DNA of 64,000 nt from Brevibacillus_H sp041920465 (GTDB lineage Bacteria > Bacillota > Bacilli > Brevibacillales > Brevibacillaceae), in NCBI GenBank assembly GCA_041920465.1, contig JBHGXW010000045.1, positions 18,198 through 82,197 of the forward strand, read 5' to 3'. A program made the translations under genes and the position numbers. The number at the start of each line of letters is the position of its first letter. Position 1 is the first letter of the stretch. Below, one piece after another: positions 51,038 through 58,814 of this stretch. The notes under the pieces were generated by a model. That model worked only from the letters and a program-made list of their open reading frames with translations. It searched no databases and was not told the DNA's origin.

Positions 51038-51082
51038 AGGTTCAAGCTGTATTGAATCAGAGAAAAAGGATGGAGTGAAACG

Positions 51083-51583
51083 ATGGATAAGCAAAAGCAA
51101 CGGGAATTGCTGCGTCTTTTGGAAGAAGATAGTCGCTTGTCGACTGAGCAAATGGCCAAATTGCTGGCTCTCCCTTCTGATGAAATCGAGCAAGCCATCA
51201 AAAGATTGACGGAAGAAAAAGTAATCGTCAAATATCCTGCCTTTGTCAATTGGGAGAAGGTTGAGGATAATCCATACGTTACGGCGATGATTGATGTAAA
51301 GGTTACACCGAAACGCGATGTCGGTTTTGATGAGGTGGCGGAACGAATCAGCCGTTTTCCTGAAGTCCAAGCGGTTTATCTGATGTCAGGGGCAAGCTAT
51401 GATCTGTGCGTTATTTTGGAAGGCAAGACCATGCGGGAAGTGGCCAACTTCGTGTCGCAGAAATTGGCTACTCTTGATTCGGTTATCTCCACTGCTACTT
51501 CGTTCATTTTGAAGAAATATAAACATGACGGCGTCATCCTGGAAGAACGGGATGATGACAGAAGAATGGTGGTTACTCCATGA
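51083..51583 (+). CDS. Lrp/AsnC family transcriptional regulator (AlaR-like)
   Basis: 166-residue regulator with an N-terminal helix-turn-helix (LLEEDSRLSTEQMAKLLALP) and a C-terminal RAM ligand-binding domain (MIDVKVTPKRDVGFDEVAERISRFPEV, seen in part). It overlaps the aminotransferase gene by 4 bp. B. subtilis has the same pair, yugG-yugH, described as alanine-responsive AlaR and AlaT. By analogy this protein probably senses an amino acid and controls its partner; the ligand is inferred only. Confidence 0.9.
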   Translation: MDKQKQRELLRLLEEDSRLSTEQMAKLLALPSDEIEQAIKRLTEEKVIVKYPAFVNWEKVEDNPYVTAMIDVKVTPKRDVGFDEVAERISRFPEVQAVYLMSGASYDLCVILEGKTMREVANFVSQKLATLDSVISTATSFILKKYKHDGVILEERDDDRRMVVTP

Positions 51584-52758
51584 GTGGACAATTATTTACG
51601 CGAACCCGGCTCTCCCAAACGGTCTCGTCTCTCAAGCCATCAGGTATCCGCCGCTTTTTTGACCTTGCCGCTTCAATGGAAGGAGTTATCTCGTTGGGAG
51701 TGGGCGAGCCTGACTTTATTACACCGTGGAGAGTACGGGAAGCCTGCATTTCATCGCTGGAGCGAGGGTATACGGCCTATACTTCCAATGCAGGTATGAT
51801 TGAGCTTCGCCGTGAGATCAGCCGTTATCTGGAAGAGAGGTTCGCTACTTCTTATCATCCGGAAACAGAGGTAATGGTAACCGTTGGAGCGAGTGAAGCA
51901 ATTGATATTGCACTGAGGGCCATCCTGGATCCGGGCGATGAAGTGTTGATTGTAGAACCTTGCTATGTCTCTTACGAACCGGTGATTCGCCTGGCAGGGG
52001 GGGTCCCTGTTTTCTTGCATACGTCAGCCAAGCATAACTTTAAGCTGACTCCGGAAGAACTGGAATCCATGATTACCAACCGAACCAAAGCGATTATTTT
52101 CTGTTATCCGAACAATCCGACAGGAAGCACGATGACTCACGAAGAATGGCGGCAGCTCCTTCCGATTATTGAAAAACACGATTTGTTGGTACTGTCTGAC
52201 GAAATATACGCTGAGCTGACCTATGCCCATACCCATCAAAGCTTTGCTTCGCTTCCGGGAATGAAAGACAGAACGATTTTAATTTCCGGCTTCTCCAAGG
52301 CGTTTGCCATGACGGGCTGGCGGCTCGGGTACGTGTGTGCTCCGCCTGATCTGTTAAGCGGCATGCTGAAAATTCATCAATACACGATGCTGTGTGCTCC
52401 TGTGATGGCGCAGATGGCTGCGATCGAAGCGCTTCGCTTTGGGCAGGATGATGTGGATCGAATGGTTGAAAGCTACAAGCATCGCCGCAATTTTGTCGTA
52501 GAATCATTCCGGCAAATCGGGCTTTCCTGTCATGAACCGGAAGGCGCCTTCTATGCGTTCCCATCGATTCAGTCTACCGGTTTATCAGCTAATGAATTTG
52601 CGGAAAGGCTGTTGATGGAAGAAAAAGTAGCCGTCGTTCCGGGTGATGTATTCGGCGACAGCGGACAAGGGCATATCCGTTGTTCTTATGCCACTTCGCT
52701 TGAACAATTAGATAAAGCAATGGAGCGAATTGGGCGGTTTGTTTCCCGACTCTCCTAA
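51580..52758 (+). CDS. Class I/II aminotransferase (AlaT/YugH-like)
   Basis: 392-residue fold type I PLP aminotransferase. The PLP lysine is in ISGFSKAFAMTGWRLGY, with CYPNNPTGSTM and the C-terminal arginine region HIRCSYATS. The family includes aspartate, alanine and aromatic aminotransferases. The regulator partner and the YugH resemblance favour alanine as product, which would feed cell-wall D-alanine. Substrate is not determined by sequence. Confidence 0.92.
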   Translation: MSGQLFTRTRLSQTVSSLKPSGIRRFFDLAASMEGVISLGVGEPDFITPWRVREACISSLERGYTAYTSNAGMIELRREISRYLEERFATSYHPETEVMVTVGASEAIDIALRAILDPGDEVLIVEPCYVSYEPVIRLAGGVPVFLHTSAKHNFKLTPEELESMITNRTKAIIFCYPNNPTGSTMTHEEWRQLLPIIEKHDLLVLSDEIYAELTYAHTHQSFASLPGMKDRTILISGFSKAFAMTGWRLGYVCAPPDLLSGMLKIHQYTMLCAPVMAQMAAIEALRFGQDDVDRMVESYKHRRNFVVESFRQIGLSCHEPEGAFYAFPSIQSTGLSANEFAERLLMEEKVAVVPGDVFGDSGQGHIRCSYATSLEQLDKAMERIGRFVSRLS

Positions 52759-52770
52759 CTCTTGCAGCGT

Positions 52771-52798
52771 TCTATCCTCCTAAACCGCGACATAGACT
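52771..52798 (+). promoter_or_regulatory. Sigma-E promoter of spoIID
   Basis: TCTATCC (52771-52777) and CATAGACT (52791-52798), with about 14 bp between, resemble the sigma-E pattern with a CATAnAnT -10. The -35 is imperfect. The expected start point is near 52805. Confidence 0.55.
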
Positions 52799-52834
52799 GT
52801 AATGTTCAGTTTGTCCAGAAACGTTTAGGAGGAT
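52774..52834. promoter_or_regulatory. 11-bp inverted repeat containing the spoIID ribosome binding site
   Basis: ATCCTCCTAAA (52774-52784) is exactly complementary to TTTAGGAGGAT (52824-52834), which holds the Shine-Dalgarno sequence. The left arm overlaps the promoter, so only read-through RNA from upstream would carry both arms. Confidence 0.75.
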
Positions 52835-52842
52835 GATTTTTT

Positions 52843-53841
52843 ATGAAACGCCACATTCTTTTTCTTCTCGTCATACTTCCGATTCTCCTCGTATTCGTAC
52901 CTGCCTCCCTTGTTTTCTATTTCTCTCCCCTGTCTACTCCCACTGTTGAAGTGGAACAAGCTTCCCCTATCAAAGATAAGTCTCGCCAGGTGATGGTCAA
53001 AGTGTACCGTACACAAAAAAAACAGGTAGAAACACTTCCGCTCGAAACCTATATTGAAGGGGTGGTTTCTGCTGAGATGCCAGCCGAGTTTGAACTGGAG
53101 GCGTTGAAGGCCCAGGCGCTGGCCGCCCGCACGTATATTATCCGCAGGCTGAAAGAAGGCAAATTTGATGACGTGCCTCAGGGGGCACAGGTTTTGGATA
53201 CGGTGCAGCATCAGGCGTATCTGGATGATCAAGAGCGCAAGGCGAGATGGGGTGATTTGTATGAATGGAAACGGAAAAGAATCGCCCAAGCTGTGAAAGA
53301 GACTGCCGGAATCGTCCTTACCTATCAAGGACAACCGATTGATGCCACCTTTTTTTCAACCAGTAACGGATTTACCGAGAATGCCGATGAATACTGGAAT
53401 CAGTCCATCCCGTACCTGCGCAGCGTGGCCAGCCCATGGGACCGGGAATCGCCGCGTTTCGAAGAGAAAAAGGTGGTCTCTGTAAAAGAGTTCGAACAAA
53501 AAATGGGAGTTCGCCTTGATCAAGCGGTAAGCAGCAATGGCAACTGGTACACGATTCTGGAGCGGACGACCGGCAATCGTATCGGCAAAATTCGCATCGG
53601 AGATAAAGAATTTACCGGTAGAGAAACGAGAGAACGCCTGGGGCTTAATTCAGCCGCGTTTTATTTGGAGAAAGAGGGAGACCAGATATGGATTACCACC
53701 CGCGGGTATGGCCATGGAGTGGGGATGAGCCAGTGGGGAGCGAACGGAATGGCCAAATCCGGAAAAAGTGCTGAACAGATCGTGAAGTATTTCTATCAAG
53801 GCATCTCTCTGCAAAACTATCAAAAAGTCATCAGCGGATAA
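52843..53841 (+). CDS. spoIID: Stage II sporulation protein D
   Basis: 332-residue membrane-anchored lytic transglycosylase of the DMP engulfment complex, which remodels septal peptidoglycan in the mother cell. N-terminal anchor HILFLLVILPILLVFVPASL; the SpoIID core includes the catalytic glutamate in VVSAEMPAEFELEALKAQA, a zinc-site region, and GYGHGVGMSQWGANGMA. Start after TTTAGGAGGAT. It has a sigma-E-like promoter and precedes spoIIQ as in B. subtilis. Confidence 0.96.
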   Translation: MKRHILFLLVILPILLVFVPASLVFYFSPLSTPTVEVEQASPIKDKSRQVMVKVYRTQKKQVETLPLETYIEGVVSAEMPAEFELEALKAQALAARTYIIRRLKEGKFDDVPQGAQVLDTVQHQAYLDDQERKARWGDLYEWKRKRIAQAVKETAGIVLTYQGQPIDATFFSTSNGFTENADEYWNQSIPYLRSVASPWDRESPRFEEKKVVSVKEFEQKMGVRLDQAVSSNGNWYTILERTTGNRIGKIRIGDKEFTGRETRERLGLNSAAFYLEKEGDQIWITTRGYGHGVGMSQWGANGMAKSGKSAEQIVKYFYQGISLQNYQKVISG

Positions 53842-53881
53842 GAAAAAATAGATATTTTTTTAATTTTCCCTTGTTCCACAG

Positions 53882-53909
53882 GTTTATACGCCGCAATTCT
53901 GGCGATACT
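53882..53909 (+). promoter_or_regulatory. Sigma-F promoter of spoIIQ
   Basis: GTTTA (53882-53886), 14 bp, GGCGATACT (53901-53909) matches the sigma-F -10 pattern GGnnAnAnT fully. It shares ATACT with the spoIIR -10. Confidence 0.72.
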
Positions 53910-53929
53910 GAGGGATGAGGTGATAAAAA

Positions 53930-54664
53930 ATGGAAGAACAAAAAAATCCAAACCAACCAATCCCTTTCAAAAAAGCGTCAGCCTGGAGAACATTCTTGGG
54001 TAAGAAGTGGGCTTTTCCGGCAATCTACATCGGCTCTGCAGCAATCATTCTCGCTATTGTGATGTGGTACCAAGGAAATGCTGTGAATCAAATCTTCGAC
54101 AAATCTCAACTGATGGATGGCGTTTCGCAAACCAATCCGGAGCAAACCGATCATCCGGCAGTGGCCGAGAAGAATGAAGAAGCGGTACCTGTCAGCAATA
54201 CGGCACAACCACTTGCTTGGCCGATTGCCAAAGGTGTCAAGTACGAGGTAGGAATGAGCTTCTTTGACGATCAGGAAAGCAAAGAGAAGCAAGCGTCCGC
54301 CCTTGTGAAGTATGATGATTCCTACATTCCTCATACCGGTATTGACCTCAAGTCTACTGACGGCAAAGCCTTTGATGTAACGGCAGCTCTCGCCGGAAAA
54401 GTAGTGAAGGTGGAAAATGATCCGCTGGTTGGCAATCTGGTGGAGATTGAACACGCCAACAAAATGGTTACCGTCTATCAGAGCCTGGAAAAAGTAGATG
54501 TCAAGGTTGGCGATCAGGTTACCCAAGATCAAAAAATCGGTACCGCAGGCCGCAACGTGTTTGAGAAATCCCTTGGATACCACTTGCATTTTGAAGTTCG
54601 GGTAGATGACAACCCCGTGAATCCGATGCAGTACTTAACTCAAGAAGAAACAGAGACTCGATAA
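53930..54664 (+). CDS. spoIIQ: Stage II sporulation protein Q with intact M23 zinc site
   Basis: 244-residue forespore membrane protein; a single helix (FPAIYIGSAAIILAIVMW, about residues 30-48) is followed by an extracellular LytM domain. Together with SpoIIIAH it forms the forespore-mother cell channel. All four zinc ligands are present: His135 and Asp139 in HTGIDL, His218 and His220 in HLHFEV. B. subtilis SpoIIQ has lost a ligand and is inactive, while clostridial ones keep it. Start after GATGAGGTG. It lies between spoIID and spoIIID as in Bacillus. Confidence 0.94.
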   Translation: MEEQKNPNQPIPFKKASAWRTFLGKKWAFPAIYIGSAAIILAIVMWYQGNAVNQIFDKSQLMDGVSQTNPEQTDHPAVAEKNEEAVPVSNTAQPLAWPIAKGVKYEVGMSFFDDQESKEKQASALVKYDDSYIPHTGIDLKSTDGKAFDVTAALAGKVVKVENDPLVGNLVEIEHANKMVTVYQSLEKVDVKVGDQVTQDQKIGTAGRNVFEKSLGYHLHFEVRVDDNPVNPMQYLTQEETETR

Positions 54665-54686
54665 AACGAAATCTTTTTGTTAGATC

Positions 54687-54800
54687 AGAAAGGTTAACTG
54701 CTTTAAATTGTTAAAGTAGTTAACCTTTCTTTCTATTCGTGTAGCCATTGGGGAAAAACGATTGTCCATTTCGTAGCGACTTTTACAGCGCAAGCCCAGG
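54687..54800. repeat. Long-stem repeat, copy B
   Basis: A 20-bp stem (AGAAAGGTTAACTGCTTTAA, 54687-54706, with 54711-54730; one G-T pair) is followed by the conserved block 54735-54800. This is about 91% identical to 35271-35335. Stem changes relative to copy A are compensatory. It probably ends the spoIIQ transcript. The GC-rich hairpins present after copy A are absent here. Confidence 0.8.
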
Positions 54801-54870
54801 GTTGGGTTTTCTTAGTACATGCCCTCCAAAAAAGTTGTCATGTTGTCTGCTTGTCAGGCTTGGAAACGTA

Positions 54871-54899
54871 GAATATGTGTCCTTCCCTACCCATATATT
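54871..54899 (+). promoter_or_regulatory. Sigma-E promoter of spoIIID
   Basis: GAATATG (54871-54877), 14 bp, CATATATT (54892-54899) closely fits KMATATT-N14-CATAnAnT. spoIIID is a sigma-E gene in B. subtilis. Confidence 0.78.
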
Positions 54900-54933
54900 G
54901 TAACAGACAATTCCGATAAGGGGGGCGAGGGGT

Positions 54934-55218
54934 GTGCACGATTACATCAAAGAGCGAACCATCAAAATAGGGAGATACATTGTTGAGACGCGCAATACGG
55001 TTCGCATGATCGCCAAAGAGTTCGGTGTTTCCAAAAGTACGGTACACAAGGATTTGACCGAGCGATTGCCTGAGATTAATCCGGATCTGGCGAACCAGGT
55101 GAAGGAAATTCTTGAATATCACAAAGCAATTCGACACTTGCGGGGAGGGGAAGCGACCAAAATTAAATATAAACGCAAGAACAAAAAGGCCCGGGTGGAA
55201 CAGGAAGAAAGTGTATAG
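54934..55218 (+). CDS. spoIIID: Sporulation transcriptional regulator SpoIIID
   Basis: 94-residue mother-cell DNA-binding protein that tunes sigma-E and sigma-K genes. The helix-turn-helix is TVRMIAKEFGVSKSTVHKDL, and the basic C-terminal tail (KIKYKRKNKKARVEQ) helps DNA binding. GTG start after GGGGGGCGAGGG. Its sequence closely follows the B. subtilis protein. Confidence 0.97.
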   Translation: MHDYIKERTIKIGRYIVETRNTVRMIAKEFGVSKSTVHKDLTERLPEINPDLANQVKEILEYHKAIRHLRGGEATKIKYKRKNKKARVEQEESV

Positions 55219-55268
55219 GCACGAAGAATGAATCTGGGAAATTTGGAGGATTGTCCAAAAGGATTTCC

Positions 55269-55297
55269 TTGTCCTCTCACGAATAAAATCCTATTAT
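55269..55297 (+). promoter_or_regulatory. Sigma-A promoter of mbl
   Basis: TTGTCC (55269-55274), 17 bp, TATTAT (55292-55297), 36 bp before the mbl start. Confidence 0.5.
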
Positions 55298-55333
55298 TAG
55301 ATGTAGCAATGTGAATGGTACAGGGAGGCCCTT

Positions 55334-56350
55334 ATGTTTAGTAAAGATATCGGTATCGATTTAGGTACGGCCAATGTTTTGATTTATGTGAAAGGAAAAG
55401 GAATCGTTCTCGATGAACCTTCAGTGGTTGCGATAGATAACCAAAGCAAAAAGGTTCTCGCAGTTGGCCATGAAGCGCACCGCATGGTAGGCCGCACACC
55501 AGGCAACATTGTGGCTATTCGGCCATTGCGCGATGGAGTTATTGCTGATTTTGAAATTACTGAAGCCATGCTCAAACATTTTCTTGTCAAGATAGGGGCC
55601 AAGAATATGTTTGCCCGCCCGCGCATCTTGATCTGCTGCCCAACCAACATTACTTCCGTGGAGCAAAAGGCGATTCGTGAAGCAGCGGAAAGAAGCGGCG
55701 GAGCGCGTGAAGTTTATATTGAAGAAGAACCGAAAGTAGCTGCTGTCGGCGCAGGTCTGGACATTTTCCAGCCTTCCGGCAACATGGTGGTTGACATCGG
55801 CGGCGGGACAACTGACGTAGCCGTGCTTTCAATGGGAGACATCGTAACGTCCTCATCCATTAAAGTTGCAGGAGACAAATTCGATCTTGCCATTATGCGG
55901 TACATAAAGAACAAATACAAATTGCTGGTTGGAGAACGCACAGCTGAAGATATTAAAGTGAATATTGGTACGGTTTCCGGCACACGCCAGGATGAAATGG
56001 ATATTCGCGGACGCGATATGGTGACAGGTTTGCCACAAACCATTACAATTCGTTCCGAAGAAGTCCAAGAAGCCCTGGCTGAGTCGGCGAGTGCGATTGT
56101 ACAAGCCTCCAAAAACGTATTGGAGCGGACACCTCCTGAGCTTTCTGCCGATATTATCGACAAAGGCGTTTTCTTGACTGGGGGAGGTGCTCTTTTGCAT
56201 GGCTTTGATCAGCTTCTTGCCGATGAGCTCAAAGTTCCTGTATTAGTAGCAGAAGACCCGATGATGTGCGTAGCCAAAGGAACCGGAATGATGCTGGAAT
56301 ATCTTGATAAAGTGCCAGCCTATAAAAAAAGCAAGTTTTTTGCCCGATAA
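55334..56350 (+). CDS. mbl: MreB-like cell-shape protein Mbl
   Basis: 338-residue actin homologue that forms membrane filaments guiding side-wall synthesis. Phosphate-1 loop IGIDLGTANVLIYVKGKGIV, phosphate-2 VVDIGGGTTDVAV and adenosine motif LTGGGALLHG are intact. Closer to Mbl than MreB by the opening MFSKDIGIDLGTANV and by its place after spoIIID. Start after GGGAGG. Confidence 0.97.
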   Translation: MFSKDIGIDLGTANVLIYVKGKGIVLDEPSVVAIDNQSKKVLAVGHEAHRMVGRTPGNIVAIRPLRDGVIADFEITEAMLKHFLVKIGAKNMFARPRILICCPTNITSVEQKAIREAAERSGGAREVYIEEEPKVAAVGAGLDIFQPSGNMVVDIGGGTTDVAVLSMGDIVTSSSIKVAGDKFDLAIMRYIKNKYKLLVGERTAEDIKVNIGTVSGTRQDEMDIRGRDMVTGLPQTITIRSEEVQEALAESASAIVQASKNVLERTPPELSADIIDKGVFLTGGGALLHGFDQLLADELKVPVLVAEDPMMCVAKGTGMMLEYLDKVPAYKKSKFFAR

Positions 56351-56418
56351 ATAAAGATAAGGCTCTCATCTTGAAGTCTTGGCCAAATGTCAGTTAAGGA
56401 AGAGCGGAGGGAAAAGGA

Positions 56419-57399
56419 ATGATCAGAGGGTTGTACACGGCGGCATCGGGTATGTTTGCCATGCAGCGCCGTCAGGAATCTCTAGCCAACAACCTGGCGA
56501 ATATTAACACTCCTGGTTTTAAAGAAGACGAAGGAGTGATTCGAGCGTTTCCCGAACAGCTTCTTTCGCGCATTCGTGATAAAGAAGGCCCCGATGTAGA
56601 GGGATGGCCCAATTTTCTCGGACAACCTGTGCCGATTGGCAAATTGCATACGGGAGCTTACATGCCTGAGGCGCTCCCGATTTTTACGCAAGGTGATATA
56701 GAAGAAACGAAACAGCCGTATGATTTGGCGTTAACAGACAACCTGCCAATCGATCCTGACAACAAAGCGGTGGTGAACGGCAAAGACGTGCAGCCTCGCC
56801 TGTTTTTTGCTGTCGCCAAGGCAAAGGATCCGCTTGCTCCGGTTGATCCAAAAGATATCCGTTATACGCGAAATGGCAGTTTTATCGTGAATCCGCAAGG
56901 CTATCTTGTGACACAAGACGGCTACAATGTGTTGGATCGACGCGGAATTCCGATTGTGATCAACAACATCGATTATCGCGGAGACGGTACCAAAGTGAAT
57001 TTCGGCGACAAAGTGAAGATTACGGAAACAGGTGCCATCTTCATTCCGGACCCCGATTCTGCGGGCGAGCCATACCGGCAATTGACAGAAGCGGACGGTA
57101 CGCCTGCCCGAATCGGCCTGAAAGTAGTCAACAATCCTTATCTGTTAATTCGGGAAGGCAACAACCTGTTCCGGTGGGAAGGTGAAGGGGAACCGGCCAA
57201 TGTGGATGATAACCCGGCGTACAACGGGTTTTATGCGGTGCGCCAAGGATGGATTGAGCGAGCTAACGTTGATCCTGCCCGGACGATGACCAATATGATG
57301 ACCGTGCTTCGTGCATATGAGGCGAATCAACGCGTGATTACGACGATAGACGGAACCTTGGAGAAAGCCGTGAATGAAATCGGACGCGTTGGCGGATAA
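56419..57399 (+). CDS. flhO: Flagellar hook-basal body protein FlhO
   Basis: 326-residue rod-type protein with the N-terminal flagellar rod signature GLYTAASGMFAMQRRQESLANNLANINTPGFK and C-terminal heptads ending in VLRAYEANQRVITTIDGTLEKAVNEIGRVGG (both seen in part). It corresponds to B. subtilis FlhO, a distal rod component. It lies after mbl and 20 bp before flhP, away from the main flagellar cluster, as in B. subtilis. Confidence 0.95.
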   Translation: MIRGLYTAASGMFAMQRRQESLANNLANINTPGFKEDEGVIRAFPEQLLSRIRDKEGPDVEGWPNFLGQPVPIGKLHTGAYMPEALPIFTQGDIEETKQPYDLALTDNLPIDPDNKAVVNGKDVQPRLFFAVAKAKDPLAPVDPKDIRYTRNGSFIVNPQGYLVTQDGYNVLDRRGIPIVINNIDYRGDGTKVNFGDKVKITETGAIFIPDPDSAGEPYRQLTEADGTPARIGLKVVNNPYLLIREGNNLFRWEGEGEPANVDDNPAYNGFYAVRQGWIERANVDPARTMTNMMTVLRAYEANQRVITTIDGTLEKAVNEIGRVGG

Positions 57400-57419
57400 A
57401 GAGGAGGAGGAATAGAAAG

Positions 57420-58289
57420 ATGCAATCGCTGAATATATCGACATCTGCACTCAGAAGCCTTCAACTCGCGATTGACAATACGGCGAATAACATTGCCAAT
57501 ATCGACTCGGTTGGCTACAAGCGCCGTGGAGTTGCTTTCTCTGAATTGTTGACGGATACGATGAAGGAACAGCCCTACACGGATAAACAGCGAACCTCTC
57601 CGGCAGGGCTTCGCATCGGCAGCGGCGTCAAGGTGGGCCACACCAGGCTTGATCTGACACAAGGACTAGCCAAAGTGACCGATATCCCTTCCGATCTGAT
57701 GATTGAAGGAGACGGATTTTTTCTGGTTAGTCATCGCATCCTGGACAGCAACGGAGTACTGCAAAAAGAAGAATATCGTCTGACACGGGACGGGGCATTC
57801 CGCTTGGCGATTTCGGAAGCGGACCCACAAGGATCATACAATCTGGTAACGGAGTCCGGAGATGTGCTGGTGGATGACCGGGGAATTGCCATTGAGATAC
57901 CCAAGGACAAGCGGTTTCAGGTTGAACCGGACGGACGCATCTCTGTCGACGGTGATCGAAACAACGGCTTGCGAATTCCGATTTGGGAAGTTCCCAACCC
58001 CGACCAGTACGTGGAAGCAGGAAATAATCAGCTGCGCGTAACATTGCCTGCAGGAGAGACCAATCCGGGCAATGTATTGAGTGTGTTGAATGACCCGAAC
58101 CGTCCCGAATACAATGTGAACAAAACCCCTCCACGTATTCGCCAAGGGGCACTGGAAATGTCCAACGTGGATTTGCGCCAGGAGATGTCCCAACTAATTG
58201 TTGCACAGCGAGCCTATCAGCTTAACTCGCGTGCCATCGGAATTTCCGATCAAATGATGGGCATAGCCAATTCGCTTCGCAGCCGCTAA
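57420..58289 (+). CDS. flhP: Flagellar hook-basal body protein FlhP
   Basis: 289-residue rod protein of the FlgG type: N-terminal LNISTSALRSLQLAIDNTAN and SVGYKRRGVAFSELL, C-terminal NVDLRQEMSQLIVAQRAYQL with IGISDQMMGIANSLR. It is co-transcribed with flhO. Start after GAGGAGGAG. Confidence 0.95.
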   Translation: MQSLNISTSALRSLQLAIDNTANNIANIDSVGYKRRGVAFSELLTDTMKEQPYTDKQRTSPAGLRIGSGVKVGHTRLDLTQGLAKVTDIPSDLMIEGDGFFLVSHRILDSNGVLQKEEYRLTRDGAFRLAISEADPQGSYNLVTESGDVLVDDRGIAIEIPKDKRFQVEPDGRISVDGDRNNGLRIPIWEVPNPDQYVEAGNNQLRVTLPAGETNPGNVLSVLNDPNRPEYNVNKTPPRIRQGALEMSNVDLRQEMSQLIVAQRAYQLNSRAIGISDQMMGIANSLRSR

Positions 58290-58318
58290 TTCTAAGCGAT
58301 AGACGGAGGAAACTTGAA

Positions 58319-58567
58319 ATGGATCATATAGAAGGGCGCCGCTTCCCTGCACAAAAACAGGAGGATGGGCAGCATTCCCCCAAAAGAAAAGGCAAGCCAT
58401 GGTTCGCGGTGGCAGGCAAGCTTTTGCTTATTCCTCTTCTTCTGTTCCTGTCATTAGTAATCGGTCTAGTCATCGGTTATAGCGTAATTGGGAAGCAGCC
58501 GGTGTCTGAGGTTTTCAGCATCCAAACGTATAAGCACATGTACGATCTTATTTTTGCCGGCAAATAA
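58319..58567 (+). CDS. EpuA-like small membrane protein
   Basis: 82-residue protein with a basic N-terminus, one hydrophobic helix (LLLIPLLLFLSLVIGLVIGYS) and a short tail ending in an Asp-Leu-Ile-Phe motif. It matches the EpuA family (PF11772, from memory). That family is often labelled DNA-directed RNA polymerase subunit beta in databases, without good reason. Function is unknown. It follows flhP by 29 bp with AGGAAAC upstream and ends at a terminator. Confidence 0.8.
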   Translation: MDHIEGRRFPAQKQEDGQHSPKRKGKPWFAVAGKLLLIPLLLFLSLVIGLVIGYSVIGKQPVSEVFSIQTYKHMYDLIFAGK

Positions 58568-58597
58568 TCATAATGGGAAGAATACTAAGATTGGGGC

Positions 58598-58639
58598 CCC
58601 GCCCGACTTAAGCGTAGCTAAAGTCGGGTGGGTTTTTTT
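58598..58639 (+). terminator. GC-rich hairpin repeat acting as terminator, copy g
   Basis: CCCGCCCGACTT (58598-58609) pairs with AAGTCGGGTGGG (58621-58632); the family loop is TTAAGCGTAGCTAAA counting from the 10-bp arm. Seven T follow, so this copy looks like a working terminator of the flhO-flhP-epuA unit. Confidence 0.85.
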
Positions 58640-58671
58640 GTCCAAGCTGTCAAACTTTATGGAAGCGAAGG

Positions 58672-58701
58672 TTGATGCTAATGGAAACAACAGAGTATAA
58701 T
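58672..58701 (+). promoter_or_regulatory. Sigma-A promoter of pgsA
   Basis: TTGATG (58672-58677), 18 bp, TATAAT (58696-58701). A hairpin repeat lies in the resulting leader. Confidence 0.65.
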
Positions 58702-58733
58702 ACATAAAGCGGTTTTCTTTAATAGTTCGTGGC

Positions 58734-58768
58734 CCCGCCGGGCGCAACGTTAGCTATAGCCCGGCGGG
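58734..58768. repeat. GC-rich hairpin repeat, copy h (in the pgsA leader)
   Basis: Perfect arms CCCGCCGGGC and GCCCGGCGGG enclose the 15-nt loop GCAACGTTAGCTATA. No T run follows. It lies between the predicted promoter and start of pgsA. Confidence 0.82.
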
Positions 58769-58814
58769 ATGTAACCGCTTCTGGCCCTAGAGGCAGAGTC
58801 AGATGGAGGGATAA

